A stretch of DNA of 64,000 bases from Nocardia aurantia (GTDB taxonomy: Bacteria > Actinomycetota > Actinomycetes > Mycobacteriales > Mycobacteriaceae). This document shows, in pieces, positions 8,305 through 16,933 of the stretch; within the stretch, counting starts at the first letter, position 1; every line of letters begins with the position of its first letter. The position numbers were made by a program, and so were the translations under genes. The stretch lies in the NCBI RefSeq assembly GCF_009604425.1, contig NZ_WEGI01000007.1, positions 372,001 to 436,000 on the forward strand, read 5' to 3'. The notes under the pieces were generated by a model, which did no database searches, was not told the DNA's origin, and was given only the letters and a program-made list of their open reading frames with translations.

Positions 8305-8949
8305 ATATTTCGTGATGCCGTCGGACCACTTCGCCGACCCGTTCAGGACGGTGCCGCCGGCCCGCGCGGACGGCCGGTCGAGAACAACACCGCTGCCGAC
8401 CTCTGCGGGCGGCGCCGGATCCGCGACGGGAACGCGGGATGGGGTGCGGACCGTGGGCGAGGTCGACGGCCGTAGCCGCAGGGGCGCCGCGTGAACCAGA
8501 CCCAGTGGGTCCAGGTATTCATGCCCGCGCAGTACGCCCCAGTGCAGGCACACCTCGCAGCCGGCGTGCCCGGCCGACAGCACGCCGATCTGCTCGCCAC
8601 GGAAAACCCTGTGCCCCACGGTGACCGACGCTCGCACAGGCTCGTAGGTGGTGCGCAGACCCGAGTCCCGGTGAGCCACCGAGACCACCGGCTTGGTCGC
8701 CACCGATCCGGCGAAGACCACGACGCCGTCCGCGGCCGCCAGTACCGGCTGCCCGGCGGCACCGCCCAGATCCACGCCCCGGTGCCCGGGCAGCCAATCG
8801 TGCGCGGGCCGGTCGAAACGTCGCAGCACCGGAGGGCGCGGGCGCAACGGCCAGCCGAAGCCGCCGGTCGCCGCGTGGGCCTCGGGGGCGGGCAACAGCA
8901 CCATCGGCAGCAGCAGCCATCCGAGCGCGATCACGCAGATTCGGTACAT
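8305..8949 (-). CDS. M23 family peptidase (LytM-like), C-terminal end unresolved
   Basis: A secreted peptidoglycan peptidase-like protein. The N-terminus is a clear signal peptide (MYRICVIALGWLLLPMVLL, then cleavage near AHA). The M23 domain shows the metal ligands HRGVD (HxxxD) and ends with CLHWG in place of the usual HxH, as in several mycobacterial relatives. Domain similarity ends near 8480, and coding-like codon use continues to about 8305. The frame has no stop until 7333 and would run antisense through the whole siderophore gene. The two other frames stop at 8292 and 8294, so a single indel upstream may have removed the true stop. The 8305 boundary is my estimate. Confidence 0.6.
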
Positions 8950-9138
8950 GCACTCACCGTGCCGGGCCCGTCCGTGTCGCGAAAGACGCACTTCGGCGAG
9001 TGTGGACAACTTTCGACTGTGAACAGACAACGTTCCGGACGGGGCGTCGTTCGGTTGGTTATCGCGGTGTGACGGTGCGGTGGGAGGATTCCGGTGAACC
9101 ATGGCCGATCGGACCGGCCGGCCGGAAGGAGGCGGAGG

Positions 9139-9489
9139 ATGGGCTCGGACAGCGACAGCGAGGAAACCCGGCTCGACTACCGGTTCACCCTCGCCAACGA
9201 GCGCACCTTCCTCGCCTGGATCCGGACCGCGCTGGGATTGCTGGCCGGCGGCGTGGCCGTGCACGAACTGGTGAAACCGTTCCGGCACCACTGGGTGCGC
9301 ACCCCGATCGCGCTCAGCTGCATCGTGCTGGCCGTTGTCATCGCGGTCGGCGCCTACGGCCACTGGCGGCATGTCGAACGCGCGATGCGCGCGGGGGAAC
9401 GACTGCCCCGCACGCTGATGGTGCCGATTCTCGCGATCGGCATCGCCGTCGTCGCCGCGCTCGCCGGGCTCGGGGTGCTGCTGTCGTGA
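9139..9489 (+). CDS. DUF202 (YidH-like) membrane protein
   Basis: A 116-residue inner-membrane protein with the DUF202 signature near the N-terminus (RTFLAWIRTALGLLAGGVAV) and three predicted membrane helices (about residues 30-48, 60-80 and 95-115). Function is unknown. The ATG at 9139 is preceded by AGGAGG at 9127-9132 with good spacing, which decides against the GTG at 9094. Its stop overlaps the start of a second DUF202 gene (GTGA), so the two are probably co-translated partners. Confidence 0.85.
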   Translation: MGSDSDSEETRLDYRFTLANERTFLAWIRTALGLLAGGVAVHELVKPFRHHWVRTPIALSCIVLAVVIAVGAYGHWRHVERAMRAGERLPRTLMVPILAIGIAVVAALAGLGVLLS

Positions 9490-9830
9490 CCGCGGGCAGT
9501 ACGGCCGCCGCCGACGCCGCCGACCCGGGACTACAGGCCGAACGGACGGTCCTGGCGTGGCGGCGGACGGCCGTCGCGGTGATGGCCAACGCGGTGCTGC
9601 TGCTGCACACCGCCCTCGACAGTGGCTGGCGTCCGGCGACACTGGTACCGCTGGCTGCGGTGGGGGCGCTGGTGGTGGCCGCGGGGGTGTGCGTACGACG
9701 CGGGCGGACACTGAGCTCGAATCCGGACGGCGGACCGCACGACACGCACGCGAACCTCATCGTCACCATCGCGGTCGCCGGCGTGGCCTGCACCTTCGTC
9801 GGGCTGGCCGGGTACTCCTGGTTCGAATAG
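9486..9830 (+). CDS. Second DUF202 membrane protein
   Basis: A 114-residue membrane protein, start GTG at 9486 overlapping the upstream stop by 4 bp. The DUF202 motif is present as LQAERTVLAWRRTAVAVMAN (about residues 13-32), followed by two more hydrophobic helices ending at YSWFE. The tandem of a longer YidH-type gene and a shorter RTVLAWRR-type gene is a usual actinobacterial arrangement, which suggests a heteromeric membrane complex. Biochemical role unknown. It converges on the DUF2469 gene. Confidence 0.82.
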   Translation: MTAGSTAAADAADPGLQAERTVLAWRRTAVAVMANAVLLLHTALDSGWRPATLVPLAAVGALVVAAGVCVRRGRTLSSNPDGGPHDTHANLIVTIAVAGVACTFVGLAGYSWFE

Positions 9831-9860
9831 GCCGGGCGCACCGGCCCTTTCGAGCCGGGA

Positions 9861-10166
9861 CTACTCCGGCAGCCGCAGGTCCGTCTTCTCCAGCTCCTCG
9901 ATGTTCACGTCCTTGAACGTGATCACCCGCACGTGTTTGACGAAGCGGGCCGGGCGGTACATATCCCACACCCACGCATCCGACATGCGTACCTCGAAAT
10001 ACACCTCGCCATCGGCGTTCTGCGGGCGCAACTCGACGGAATTGGCGAGGTAGAAGCGGCGCTCGGTTTCCACCACGTACGAGAATTGACCGACGATGTC
10101 CTTGTACTCGCGATACAGCGAGAGCTCCATCTCGGTTTCGTACTTCTCGAGGTCCTCAGCGCTCAT
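9861..10166 (-). CDS. DUF2469 family protein
   Basis: A 101-residue acidic soluble protein starting MSAEDLEKYETEMELSLYRE. It matches the highly conserved actinobacterial DUF2469 family (Rv2901c in M. tuberculosis), which lies beside rnhB in many genomes. The core is YREYKDIVGQFSYVVETERR, with VEVRMSDAWVWDMYRPARF-like residues in the second half. Function unknown; its conservation and company suggest a basic cellular role. GGAGG lies 12 bp before the ATG. Confidence 0.88.
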   Translation of the reverse strand: MSAEDLEKYETEMELSLYREYKDIVGQFSYVVETERRFYLANSVELRPQNADGEVYFEVRMSDAWVWDMYRPARFVKHVRVITFKDVNIEELEKTDLRLPE

Positions 10167-10209
10167 CGGGTGGGACGTCCTCCTTCTCGCCGCAATGCGT
10201 GTCCTGACA

Positions 10210-10905
10210 TCATCGCGCATGCGCGGTATCGGTAGCCAGTCGCCTCGATTCGGGCATGTCCGGCACGTTGCGCCACGAGCGGCGATGTTCGTCGCTGGGG
10301 CCGAGCCGCGCGAGCGCGGCAATGTGTTCCGGGGTGTTGTACCCCTTGTGAGCGGCGAACCCGTAACCGGGGAGTCGCTGATCCACCCCGACCATGATCC
10401 GATCGCGGGTGACCTTCGCGAGGATGCTGGCCGCGGCGATGCAGGCCGCCGAGGCGTCCCCGCCGATGACCGGCAGCGACGGCACGGTGATGCCCGGCAC
10501 CCGGAAGCCGTCCGTCAGAACGTATCCCGGCGTGTGGTCCAGTCCGGCGACCGCGCGCCGCATGCCCTCGATGTTGGCGACATGGATACCGATCGCGTCG
10601 ATCTCCCACGCGGGCACCACGACCACGCTCCAGGCCAGCGCCCGGCGCTGAATGATCGGGAACAGTTCCTCGCGGGTGGCCTCGGTGAGTTTCTTCGAAT
10701 CGTCGAGACCGGCCAGCGAGTCGTACGCCTTCGGTGCGAGCAGACAGGCCGCCACCACCAGCGGTCCGGCACAGCAGCCGCGACCGGCCTCGTCGACCCC
10801 GGCCACCGGGCCGAGCCCGCTGCGGATCAGCGCGGCCTCCAGCGTGCGCAGGCCACCGGCACGCCGCATGACCACTCGTGGCGGCCAGTCGCCGCTGCGA
10901 AACAT
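10210..10905 (-). CDS. rnhB: Ribonuclease HII
   Basis: Cleaves RNA in RNA-DNA hybrids and starts removal of misincorporated ribonucleotides. The RNase HII metal-binding motif appears as GVDEAGRGCCAGPLV, followed by LDDSKKLTEATREELF and the later DGFRVPG and ASILAKVTRD motifs, giving the full set of acidic residues. I chose the ATG at 10905 because the protein then begins MFRSGDWPPRVVMRRAGG, as in mycobacterial homologues, at 231 residues. An ATG at 10971 would add 22 residues. The order rnhB then DUF2469 downstream of lepB matches M. tuberculosis. Confidence 0.92.
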   Translation of the reverse strand: MFRSGDWPPRVVMRRAGGLRTLEAALIRSGLGPVAGVDEAGRGCCAGPLVVAACLLAPKAYDSLAGLDDSKKLTEATREELFPIIQRRALAWSVVVVPAWEIDAIGIHVANIEGMRRAVAGLDHTPGYVLTDGFRVPGITVPSLPVIGGDASAACIAAASILAKVTRDRIMVGVDQRLPGYGFAAHKGYNTPEHIAALARLGPSDEHRRSWRNVPDMPESRRLATDTAHAR

Positions 10906-10999
10906 GGTGTCGCTCTTGCCGGTTGCGCCCCGCACTGCTCGCGCCGCGGACCGGCTCCGCCCCACTGCCATCGTTCGATTATCCCGCGACCGTCCGTGG

Positions 11000-11827
11000 T
11001 CAGTGCGACTGGGGATTCTGTGACCGCACCGGGCCGATCCGCCCCGGCGGCCAGATCTTGAACACGGCCTTGCCGCGAATGTCATCGACCGGCACCGTGC
11101 CGGAGAATTCGTCGTCGATGTGGGCGCGCGAATCGGCCGATTCGTTTCGATTGTCGCCCATCACCCAGATATTGCCGTCGGGCACCTTGATGGGCCCGAA
11201 TTCGCGGCCCGCCGGATTGATCAGCACACCGCTGGCGGCGGCCGACTTCACGCCGTACGCCAGGCCCGGCTGATACGGGTAGAGGTAGCGCGCGTACGGC
11301 TCGTCGAGCGGTTTGCCGTCGACGAGCACGCGGCCCTGCGCGTCGCAGCATTGCACGGTCTGACCACCGACCGCGATCACGCGCTTGACCAGGTCGTTCT
11401 CGTCCGGCGGCACCAGGCCGAAGAAGGAGAAGAAGTTCTGGATACCCCGCACGACCACATTGCCCGACCGATTGGAGCGATACGCCTTGTTCCAGGAATT
11501 GCTCGGGCCGACGAAAACCACCACGTCGCCCGGCTTCGGATCGCCGAAGTCGTAACTGATCTTCTCGACGTAGATGCGGTCGCCGGTACAGCCGGCGCAG
11601 CCGTGCAGAGTGGGTTCCATCGACTGGGACGGAATCACGTACGGACGGCCGATGAAGGTGACCACCAGGGCCGCGATCACCGCGGCGATGACGATCAGAA
11701 TCGGCAACTCCTGCCAGAACGGGCGCTGCTTCTTCGCCTTCTTCGCCCGCGCCCGTCGCGGTCCGGCATTTCTCGCACGTTCGCCATCCGCTCCGGACAC
11801 CGTCACCGAGCCGCTTTCGTCTGCCAC
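11000..11827 (-). CDS. lepB: Signal peptidase I
   Basis: A membrane serine protease that removes signal peptides from secreted proteins. The 275-residue protein has a charged N-terminal cytoplasmic region, one membrane helix (about residues 40-60), then the catalytic box PSQSMEPTL with nucleophile S69 and the general-base lysine K148 in DLVKRVIAVGG. The C-terminal GDNRNESADSR box is intact. A pair of cysteines (CAGC) sits just after the serine box. Start is GTG at 11827. It lies downstream of rplS but is separated by a strong terminator, so it probably has its own promoter. Confidence 0.95.
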   Translation of the reverse strand: MADESGSVTVSGADGERARNAGPRRARAKKAKKQRPFWQELPILIVIAAVIAALVVTFIGRPYVIPSQSMEPTLHGCAGCTGDRIYVEKISYDFGDPKPGDVVVFVGPSNSWNKAYRSNRSGNVVVRGIQNFFSFFGLVPPDENDLVKRVIAVGGQTVQCCDAQGRVLVDGKPLDEPYARYLYPYQPGLAYGVKSAAASGVLINPAGREFGPIKVPDGNIWVMGDNRNESADSRAHIDDEFSGTVPVDDIRGKAVFKIWPPGRIGPVRSQNPQSH

Positions 11828-11881
11828 GCCGAACAGGTTATCCCGCTTACCTGAACGCCGCCGCCCCGGCTCACAGGGCGG

Positions 11882-11916
11882 AAAACAAAAACCCCCGGTC
11901 CACCGGACCGGGGGTT
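11882..11916 (-). terminator. Rho-independent terminator of rplS
   Basis: On the minus strand, 12-bp arms (11905-11916 and 11890-11901) enclose a 3-base loop, and a T-rich tract follows (complement of 11882-11891). It lies 35 bp after the rplS stop and before lepB. Confidence 0.88.
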
Positions 11917-11950
11917 CGCCGCGGCCGGGGCCGCGGGGCCGACGTTCGCG

Positions 11951-12292
11951 TCAGCGCTTTTCCTTGATCTTGGCGGCCTTGCCGCGCAGATCGCGCAGGT
12001 AGTACAGCTTGGCCCGGCGGACATCGCCGCGGGTCACGACATCGATGTGGTCGATGTTGGGGCTGTGCACGGGGAAGGTGCGCTCGACACCGACACCGAA
12101 GGACACCTTGCGGACCGAGAAGGTCTCGCGGATGCCGCCACCCTGGCGCCGGATGACGACGCCCTTGAAGACCTGGATGCGCTCCTTGTTGCCTTCGATG
12201 ACCTTCACATGCACGTTGACCGTGTCACCCGGGCGGAATTCCGGGATGTCGCTGCGCAGCGACGATTCGTCGACGAAGTCGAGGGTGTTCAT
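11951..12292 (-). CDS. rplS: 50S ribosomal protein L19
   Basis: A 113-residue L19 protein at the 30S-50S interface. It opens MNTLDFVDESSLRSDIPEF and contains the L19 signature FRPGDTVNVHVKVIEGNKER, then VVIRRQGGGIRETFSVRKVS and the ending KLYYLRDLRGKAAKIKEKR. The start ATG at 12290-12292 has AAGGA about 8 bp upstream. Its transcript ends at a strong hairpin before lepB. In mycobacteria the trmD operon lies close upstream; here about 8 kb of accessory genes separate them. Confidence 0.96.
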   Translation of the reverse strand: MNTLDFVDESSLRSDIPEFRPGDTVNVHVKVIEGNKERIQVFKGVVIRRQGGGIRETFSVRKVSFGVGVERTFPVHSPNIDHIDVVTRGDVRRAKLYYLRDLRGKAAKIKEKR

Positions 12293-12450
12293 TTCCGTCC
12301 TTTTGGAAGTTCGCGTGAACAGAGGAACCTGGCGGCTGATGCTCGGCCGGTTCATGCTCCGGACATGGGCGGTGCGCTGGGCATACTCCACCCAGGGCAA
12401 CCCGAGTATTGTGCCAGACGCCTCCGCGGCCGGAAAAATCGGGGCCGCGG

Positions 12451-13341
12451 CTACCCGCCCGAGCGGCCGGAGACGGGGTCGGGCTCGCGCCGGTGGAACA
12501 GGCCGCCGTCGTGCGGGGCCGGCGGGGCGGGCAGTACCGTCCGGGCCAACTCCTCCTCCGTGGCCCGCCGCACGTGTGCGACGTCCGGTTTCCCCGCGAT
12601 CAGATCCTGCACGAAGATCTTCACCCGGATGACCGGCCGCCGGTACCGGCGCTCGCGCCGGACCGCGCGCTGCATGAGCTTCGGCCGACCGGCATACCGC
12701 CAGCGCGCCCACGGCGCACCCGGCCGGGCCAGGCGCAACGCGCCGACGAACAGCAACGGCAGAAAGAACATACCGAACAGTCCGGTCCAGATCTTGCCCT
12801 TGGCGATGACGACCGCCGCCAGACCCAGGTTCACGAACGAGAAGAGGGCGAGGAAGACCCGGCCACCGGTGCTGCCGTCGTGCCGGATGTCACCGAGGTC
12901 CAGCAGCCACAGGGGGTGGAAGCCCAGCAACAGCAGCCCGGTGACCGCGAGCGCCACGAACACGGCGTCCACCGAGGTCCGGCCCTGCTCCTCCCAGTAG
13001 ACATCGCGCAGGTAGTAGATGAGGGCGAACTCGTCCAGCACCAGCGCGGCCCCGAGCCCGAACATCGCCGCCAGCGCGCTGACCGTCCCCACACTGCTCT
13101 GGTAGAGCGTCACCAGCCCGATCCCGGACAACAGCACCAGCACGACGCCGAACACCATGTGGTGGACGTGCACGTCCCCGGCCCGGACATTCCCGGGCCA
13201 CCATCGCACCCGCTTCCGGATCAACCGGACACTGAGCCGGATCAGCAGGAACGCTCCGATGAAGCCCAGCAGGAAACACAGCAACGGCAGTCGCCCGTCC
13301 GCGATCACGGACTCGTCGAGCCACCGCCGCATCCCAGCCAT
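12451..13341 (-). CDS. Polytopic membrane protein of unknown function
   Basis: A 296-residue protein with about six to seven hydrophobic helices in its first 215 residues. A histidine motif, VHVHHMVFGVVLVLLSG, starts a helix near residue 58, and an acidic DEFALIYYLRDVYWEEQ segment lies near residue 105. The last 80 residues are soluble, basic and proline-rich. The conserved His and acidic residues in the membrane region could bind metal or substrate, but I do not recognise a family with a known function. The ATG at 13341 is the only plausible start. It lies at the edge of the accessory block. Confidence 0.75.
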   Translation of the reverse strand: MAGMRRWLDESVIADGRLPLLCFLLGFIGAFLLIRLSVRLIRKRVRWWPGNVRAGDVHVHHMVFGVVLVLLSGIGLVTLYQSSVGTVSALAAMFGLGAALVLDEFALIYYLRDVYWEEQGRTSVDAVFVALAVTGLLLLGFHPLWLLDLGDIRHDGSTGGRVFLALFSFVNLGLAAVVIAKGKIWTGLFGMFFLPLLFVGALRLARPGAPWARWRYAGRPKLMQRAVRRERRYRRPVIRVKIFVQDLIAGKPDVAHVRRATEEELARTVLPAPPAPHDGGLFHRREPDPVSGRSGG

Positions 13342-13582
13342 AACCCCACAGTCTCCCGATCAGCACGGACCCGCCACCGATATCCCGCGCTCCGAAACTC
13401 TCCCCCGCCGATTGTCCCTCTCCTTCGTAACACCTGTCCCAACCCTGCCCCAACTCGCGCACCTCACCTACGGTCGCGGCCCGTACACGACAGTGCGAAG
13501 AATCCGATGTCGCGTCCACGCCCCGAAACGGATGCGGCACACCGTCGGCAACGCCGCGGCGCATCCCGGCGGTCCGCTGCGA

Positions 13583-14071
13583 TCACCGGTACCGCGCGGC
13601 GCGCCGGAACAGATACGGCGTCGCCAACTGATGTACGGGCCGCACCACATTCCAGATCGAACGAGCGATCCGGCGTTCGAACCGCACCAGCGTGGTCCAG
13701 GTGACCGCCGACCCGCTCGTCCCCACGATGTTCCGGGCCATGAGAAACGGCGAATGCGCCTCCAGCACAGTGCGTTCCGGCTCGGCGCTCACGATGCGCC
13801 AGCCGAGCACGAATCCGGCCGACCTACCGGAGCGCAGACGCAAACGAAGTACCAGCCGCCAACCCAGCAGGAGCAGTATCCGCATCACGGCCGGCGCCTG
13901 CTCGAAAATCGCACGCGCCCATTGCTCGGAGGTTCTCGGGTTTCCGCGCGGAGCCGACGACTCGAGCGGCATGTCCAGTTCGAACGCCGAAACATAGTCG
14001 GCGGACGGCATTCCGTCGCCGATCACCGCATACGACGGCGTCGCCACCCGTCGAATCCGCTGCGCAGTCAC
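13583..14071 (-). CDS. DUF2867-like protein
   Basis: A 162-residue protein starting from GTG at 14071. The layout (ADYVSAFELDMP near residue 25, a WARAIFEQAPAVMR helix, then VLEAHSPFLMARNIVG and TWTTLVRFERRIARSIWNVVRPVHQ) matches DUF2867, a family with no established biochemical role, often met beside NAD-binding oxidoreductases. No such partner is adjacent here. The neighbours are the polytopic membrane protein downstream and tex upstream. The 241 bp before the next gene on the left hold nothing I recognise. Confidence 0.65.
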   Translation of the reverse strand: MTAQRIRRVATPSYAVIGDGMPSADYVSAFELDMPLESSAPRGNPRTSEQWARAIFEQAPAVMRILLLLGWRLVLRLRLRSGRSAGFVLGWRIVSAEPERTVLEAHSPFLMARNIVGTSGSAVTWTTLVRFERRIARSIWNVVRPVHQLATPYLFRRAARYR

Positions 14072-14226
14072 CGGTCACGCTCCTCCCGGACGAGTTACTA
14101 CCCACAGTAGTACACCCGGACGGACACCCTGTGCCGCGAGCGCGCCGCGCGACCCCACAGGCCGACGGGCGACCGAGGCCGGACGCGGACCTGAACCGGA
14201 CCACGTCACAGCCCCGTCGAGCCGTC

Positions 14227-14298
14227 GAGCTACCGAGCTACCGAGCTACCGAGCTACCGAGCTACCGAGCTACCGAGCTACCGAGCTACCGAGCTACC
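14227..14298. repeat. 8-bp tandem repeat, 9 copies, just downstream of tex
   Basis: Nine perfect copies of GAGCTACC start 10 bp past the tex stop codon. The unit is not a multiple of three and lies outside any supported gene. Each copy contains the palindrome AGCT. Confidence 0.96.
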
Positions 14299-14307
14299 GA
14301 GCCGGTC

Positions 14308-16791
14308 CTACCGCCCGAAACCCGCGCGGCGCAAGGCATCCGCCATCGAGCCGGTGGGCTCGGGGGCGTTGCGGCGCTGGTTGCCACCACCGCGGCCCTG
14401 GTTGCCGCCGCGGCTCTGGTTGCCGCGGTTCTGGCCGCTGCCCTGACCACCGCTGCCCTGACCACCGCCACCCTGGCGGTTGCCACCGCCACCCTGACCG
14501 CCACCGCCCTGGCGGTTGCCACCGCCGCGCTGACCCGAACCACGGCCGTCACCCTTCTCGGGCTTGCCGGCGGCGGGGTCGTCGTCGAGGCGCAATGTCA
14601 GGCCGATGCGCTGCCGGGCCACGTCCACCTCGAGGACCTTGACCTTGACCACGTCACCGGACTTCACGACCTCGCGCGGATCGCGGACGAAGTTGTGCGA
14701 CATCGCGGAGACGTGGACCAGGCCGTCCTGATGGACGCCGATGTCGACGAAGGCTCCGAAGGCCGCGACGTTGGTGACCACACCCTCCAGCACCATGCCG
14801 GGCTTCAGATCGGCGACCTTCTCGATGCCGGCGGCGAATTCGGCGGTCTTGAACTCGGGGCGCGGGTCGCGGCCCGGCTTCTCCAGCTCCGCGATGATGT
14901 CGGTGACCGTGGGGACGCCGAACTTGTCGTCGGTGAACTCGGCCGGGCGCAGCGCCCGCAGCACGGTGGTGTTGCCGATGAGCTCGGCGACGCCGCTGCC
15001 GGTGCCGTCGAGGATGCGGCGGACCACCGGGTACGCCTCCGGGTGCACGGCCGAGCTGTCGAGCGGGTCGTCGCCGCCGCGGATGCGGAGGAAGCCGGCG
15101 CACTGCTCGAAGGCCTTGGGCCCGAGCCGCGGCACCTGCTTCAGGCTGTCGCGGCTGCGGAACGGGCCGTTCTGATCACGGTGCGTCACAATGCTTTCCG
15201 CGACCGAGGACGACACGCCCGACACCCGCGACAGCAGCGGCACCGAGGCGGTGTTGACGTCGACACCGACGGCGTTCACCGCGTCCTCGACGACCGCCCC
15301 GAGCGAACGGGCCAGCAGGGTCTCCGAAACGTCGTGCTGGTACTGGCCGACGCCGATGGACTTCGGCTCGATCTTCACCAGTTCGGCCAGCGGGTCCTGC
15401 AGGCGGCGGGCGATCGACACCGCGCCACGCAGCGACACGTCCAGTTCGGGCAGTTCGGCGGAGGCGTAGGCCGAGGCCGAGTACACCGAGGCGCCGGCCT
15501 CGGAGACCACGACCTTGGTGGGCTTCTTGTCCGGGATGCGCGAGATGAGTTCGGTGGCCAGCGCGTCGGTCTCGCGGGAGGCCGTGCCGTTGCCGATGGC
15601 GATCAGCTCGACGCCGAACCGGGCGACCAGCGCGCCGAGCACCGCCAGCGACTTCTCGGTCTGGCCGTGCGGCTTGTGCGGGTAGATGGTGTCGGTGGCG
15701 ACCACCTTGCCGGTGCCGTCGACCACGGCCACCTTGACGCCGGTGCGGTAGCCCGGATCCAGGCCCATCGTGGCGCGGGTGCCGGCCGGTGCGGCCAGCA
15801 GCAGGTCGCGCAGGTTGGCGGCGAAGACGTCGACGGCGTCCTTCTCGGCGGACTGCCGCAGCCGCATGCGCACGTCGATACCGAGGCTGACCTGGAGTTT
15901 GGTGCGCCAGGCCCAGCGCACGGTGTCGAGCAGCCAGGTGTCGGCGGCGCGGCCGCGGTCGGCGATGCCGAACTTCAGCGCGATCCGGCCCTCGTAGATC
16001 GTGCGCTCGCCCTCCGCCGGCTCCTCGGTGTCGGCCTCGAGGTGCACCGTGAGCGCCTCCTCCTTCTCGCCGCGCAGCAGCGCCAGGATGCGGTGCGAGG
16101 GGAGCTTGGTGAACGGCTCGCTGAACTCGAAGTAGTCGGCGAACTTGGCCCCGGCCTCCTCCTTGCCCGGCCGCACCCGGGAGCTGATCTGCCCCCGGTT
16201 CCACATGAGCTCGCGCAGCTCGCCGACCAGGTCGGCATCTTCGGCGAAGCGTTCGACCAGGATCGCGCGGGCGCCCTCGAGCTGCTCGGCGGTATAACCG
16301 GCCGGATCGGTGGTCGGATCGCCCAGCAACGCGTCGGCGACCGGTTCGTGGCCGGCCTCGCGGGCGATCTGCGCCTTGGTGCGCCGCTTCGGCTTGTACG
16401 GGAGGTAGATGTCCTCGAGCCGGGCCTTGGTCTCGGCGAGCATGATCTGCTGCTGCAGCGCCTCGTCCAGTTTGCCCTGGCCGCGGATGGACTCGAGGAT
16501 GGAGTTCCGGCGCTCGTCGAGCTCGCGCAGATAGTTCAGCCGCTCCTCGAGCTGGCGCAGCTGCGCGTCGTCGAGGGCGCCGGTGACCTCCTTGCGGTAT
16601 CGGGCGATGAACGGCACGGTCGACCCGCCGTCGAGCAGCTCCACCGCGGCGCGCACCTGCTCCTCACGCACGTTCAGTTCGTCGGCGATGCGACGGCCGA
16701 CGCTGGCTAGGCGCACCGGTGCGAGGGGCGCGGCGGTGGGTGCGCCGGCGGGGGCGGTCTCTGTGCTGACGGATTCGGGTGCTGTCGTCAC
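14308..16791 (-). CDS. tex: Tex family RNA-binding transcriptional accessory protein
   Basis: An 827-residue nucleic-acid-binding protein of the Tex/Spt6 family. In order: the N-terminal helical Tex region (RIADELNVREEQVRAAVELL, then VPFIARYRKE), a YqgF-like RNase H fold domain (MGLDPGYRTGVKVAVVD), helix-hairpin-helix repeats (VNAVGVDVNTASVPLLSRVSG) and an S1 RNA-binding domain (GMVLEGVVTNVAAFGAFVDIG). The last 80 residues are a Gly/Arg/Gln-rich tail (GGGNRQGGG repeats) absent from E. coli Tex but usual in actinobacteria. I chose GTG at 16791, which gives MTTAPESVSTETAP; the frame is open further upstream but that part is not conserved in style. Confidence 0.92.
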   Translation of the reverse strand: MTTAPESVSTETAPAGAPTAAPLAPVRLASVGRRIADELNVREEQVRAAVELLDGGSTVPFIARYRKEVTGALDDAQLRQLEERLNYLRELDERRNSILESIRGQGKLDEALQQQIMLAETKARLEDIYLPYKPKRRTKAQIAREAGHEPVADALLGDPTTDPAGYTAEQLEGARAILVERFAEDADLVGELRELMWNRGQISSRVRPGKEEAGAKFADYFEFSEPFTKLPSHRILALLRGEKEEALTVHLEADTEEPAEGERTIYEGRIALKFGIADRGRAADTWLLDTVRWAWRTKLQVSLGIDVRMRLRQSAEKDAVDVFAANLRDLLLAAPAGTRATMGLDPGYRTGVKVAVVDGTGKVVATDTIYPHKPHGQTEKSLAVLGALVARFGVELIAIGNGTASRETDALATELISRIPDKKPTKVVVSEAGASVYSASAYASAELPELDVSLRGAVSIARRLQDPLAELVKIEPKSIGVGQYQHDVSETLLARSLGAVVEDAVNAVGVDVNTASVPLLSRVSGVSSSVAESIVTHRDQNGPFRSRDSLKQVPRLGPKAFEQCAGFLRIRGGDDPLDSSAVHPEAYPVVRRILDGTGSGVAELIGNTTVLRALRPAEFTDDKFGVPTVTDIIAELEKPGRDPRPEFKTAEFAAGIEKVADLKPGMVLEGVVTNVAAFGAFVDIGVHQDGLVHVSAMSHNFVRDPREVVKSGDVVKVKVLEVDVARQRIGLTLRLDDDPAAGKPEKGDGRGSGQRGGGNRQGGGGQGGGGNRQGGGGQGSGGQGSGQNRGNQSRGGNQGRGGGNQRRNAPEPTGSMADALRRAGFGR

Positions 16792-16933
16792 GCCGCAGAC
16801 ACTACCGCCGCCGCCCGACAACAAGCCACAGCCCCGCGCCGAATCGGCACAGCCGCACCCGTTTCCGGAGTGCGCGCGAAATATGGTATGTGAACAGCCA
16901 CAATCCGGACGGTACGTACCGGCCCGACGGTCG

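Noticed and set aside
14227..14298. Possible CRISPR or attachment site
   Set aside because: Eight-base units without spacers and no integrase gene or tRNA close by.
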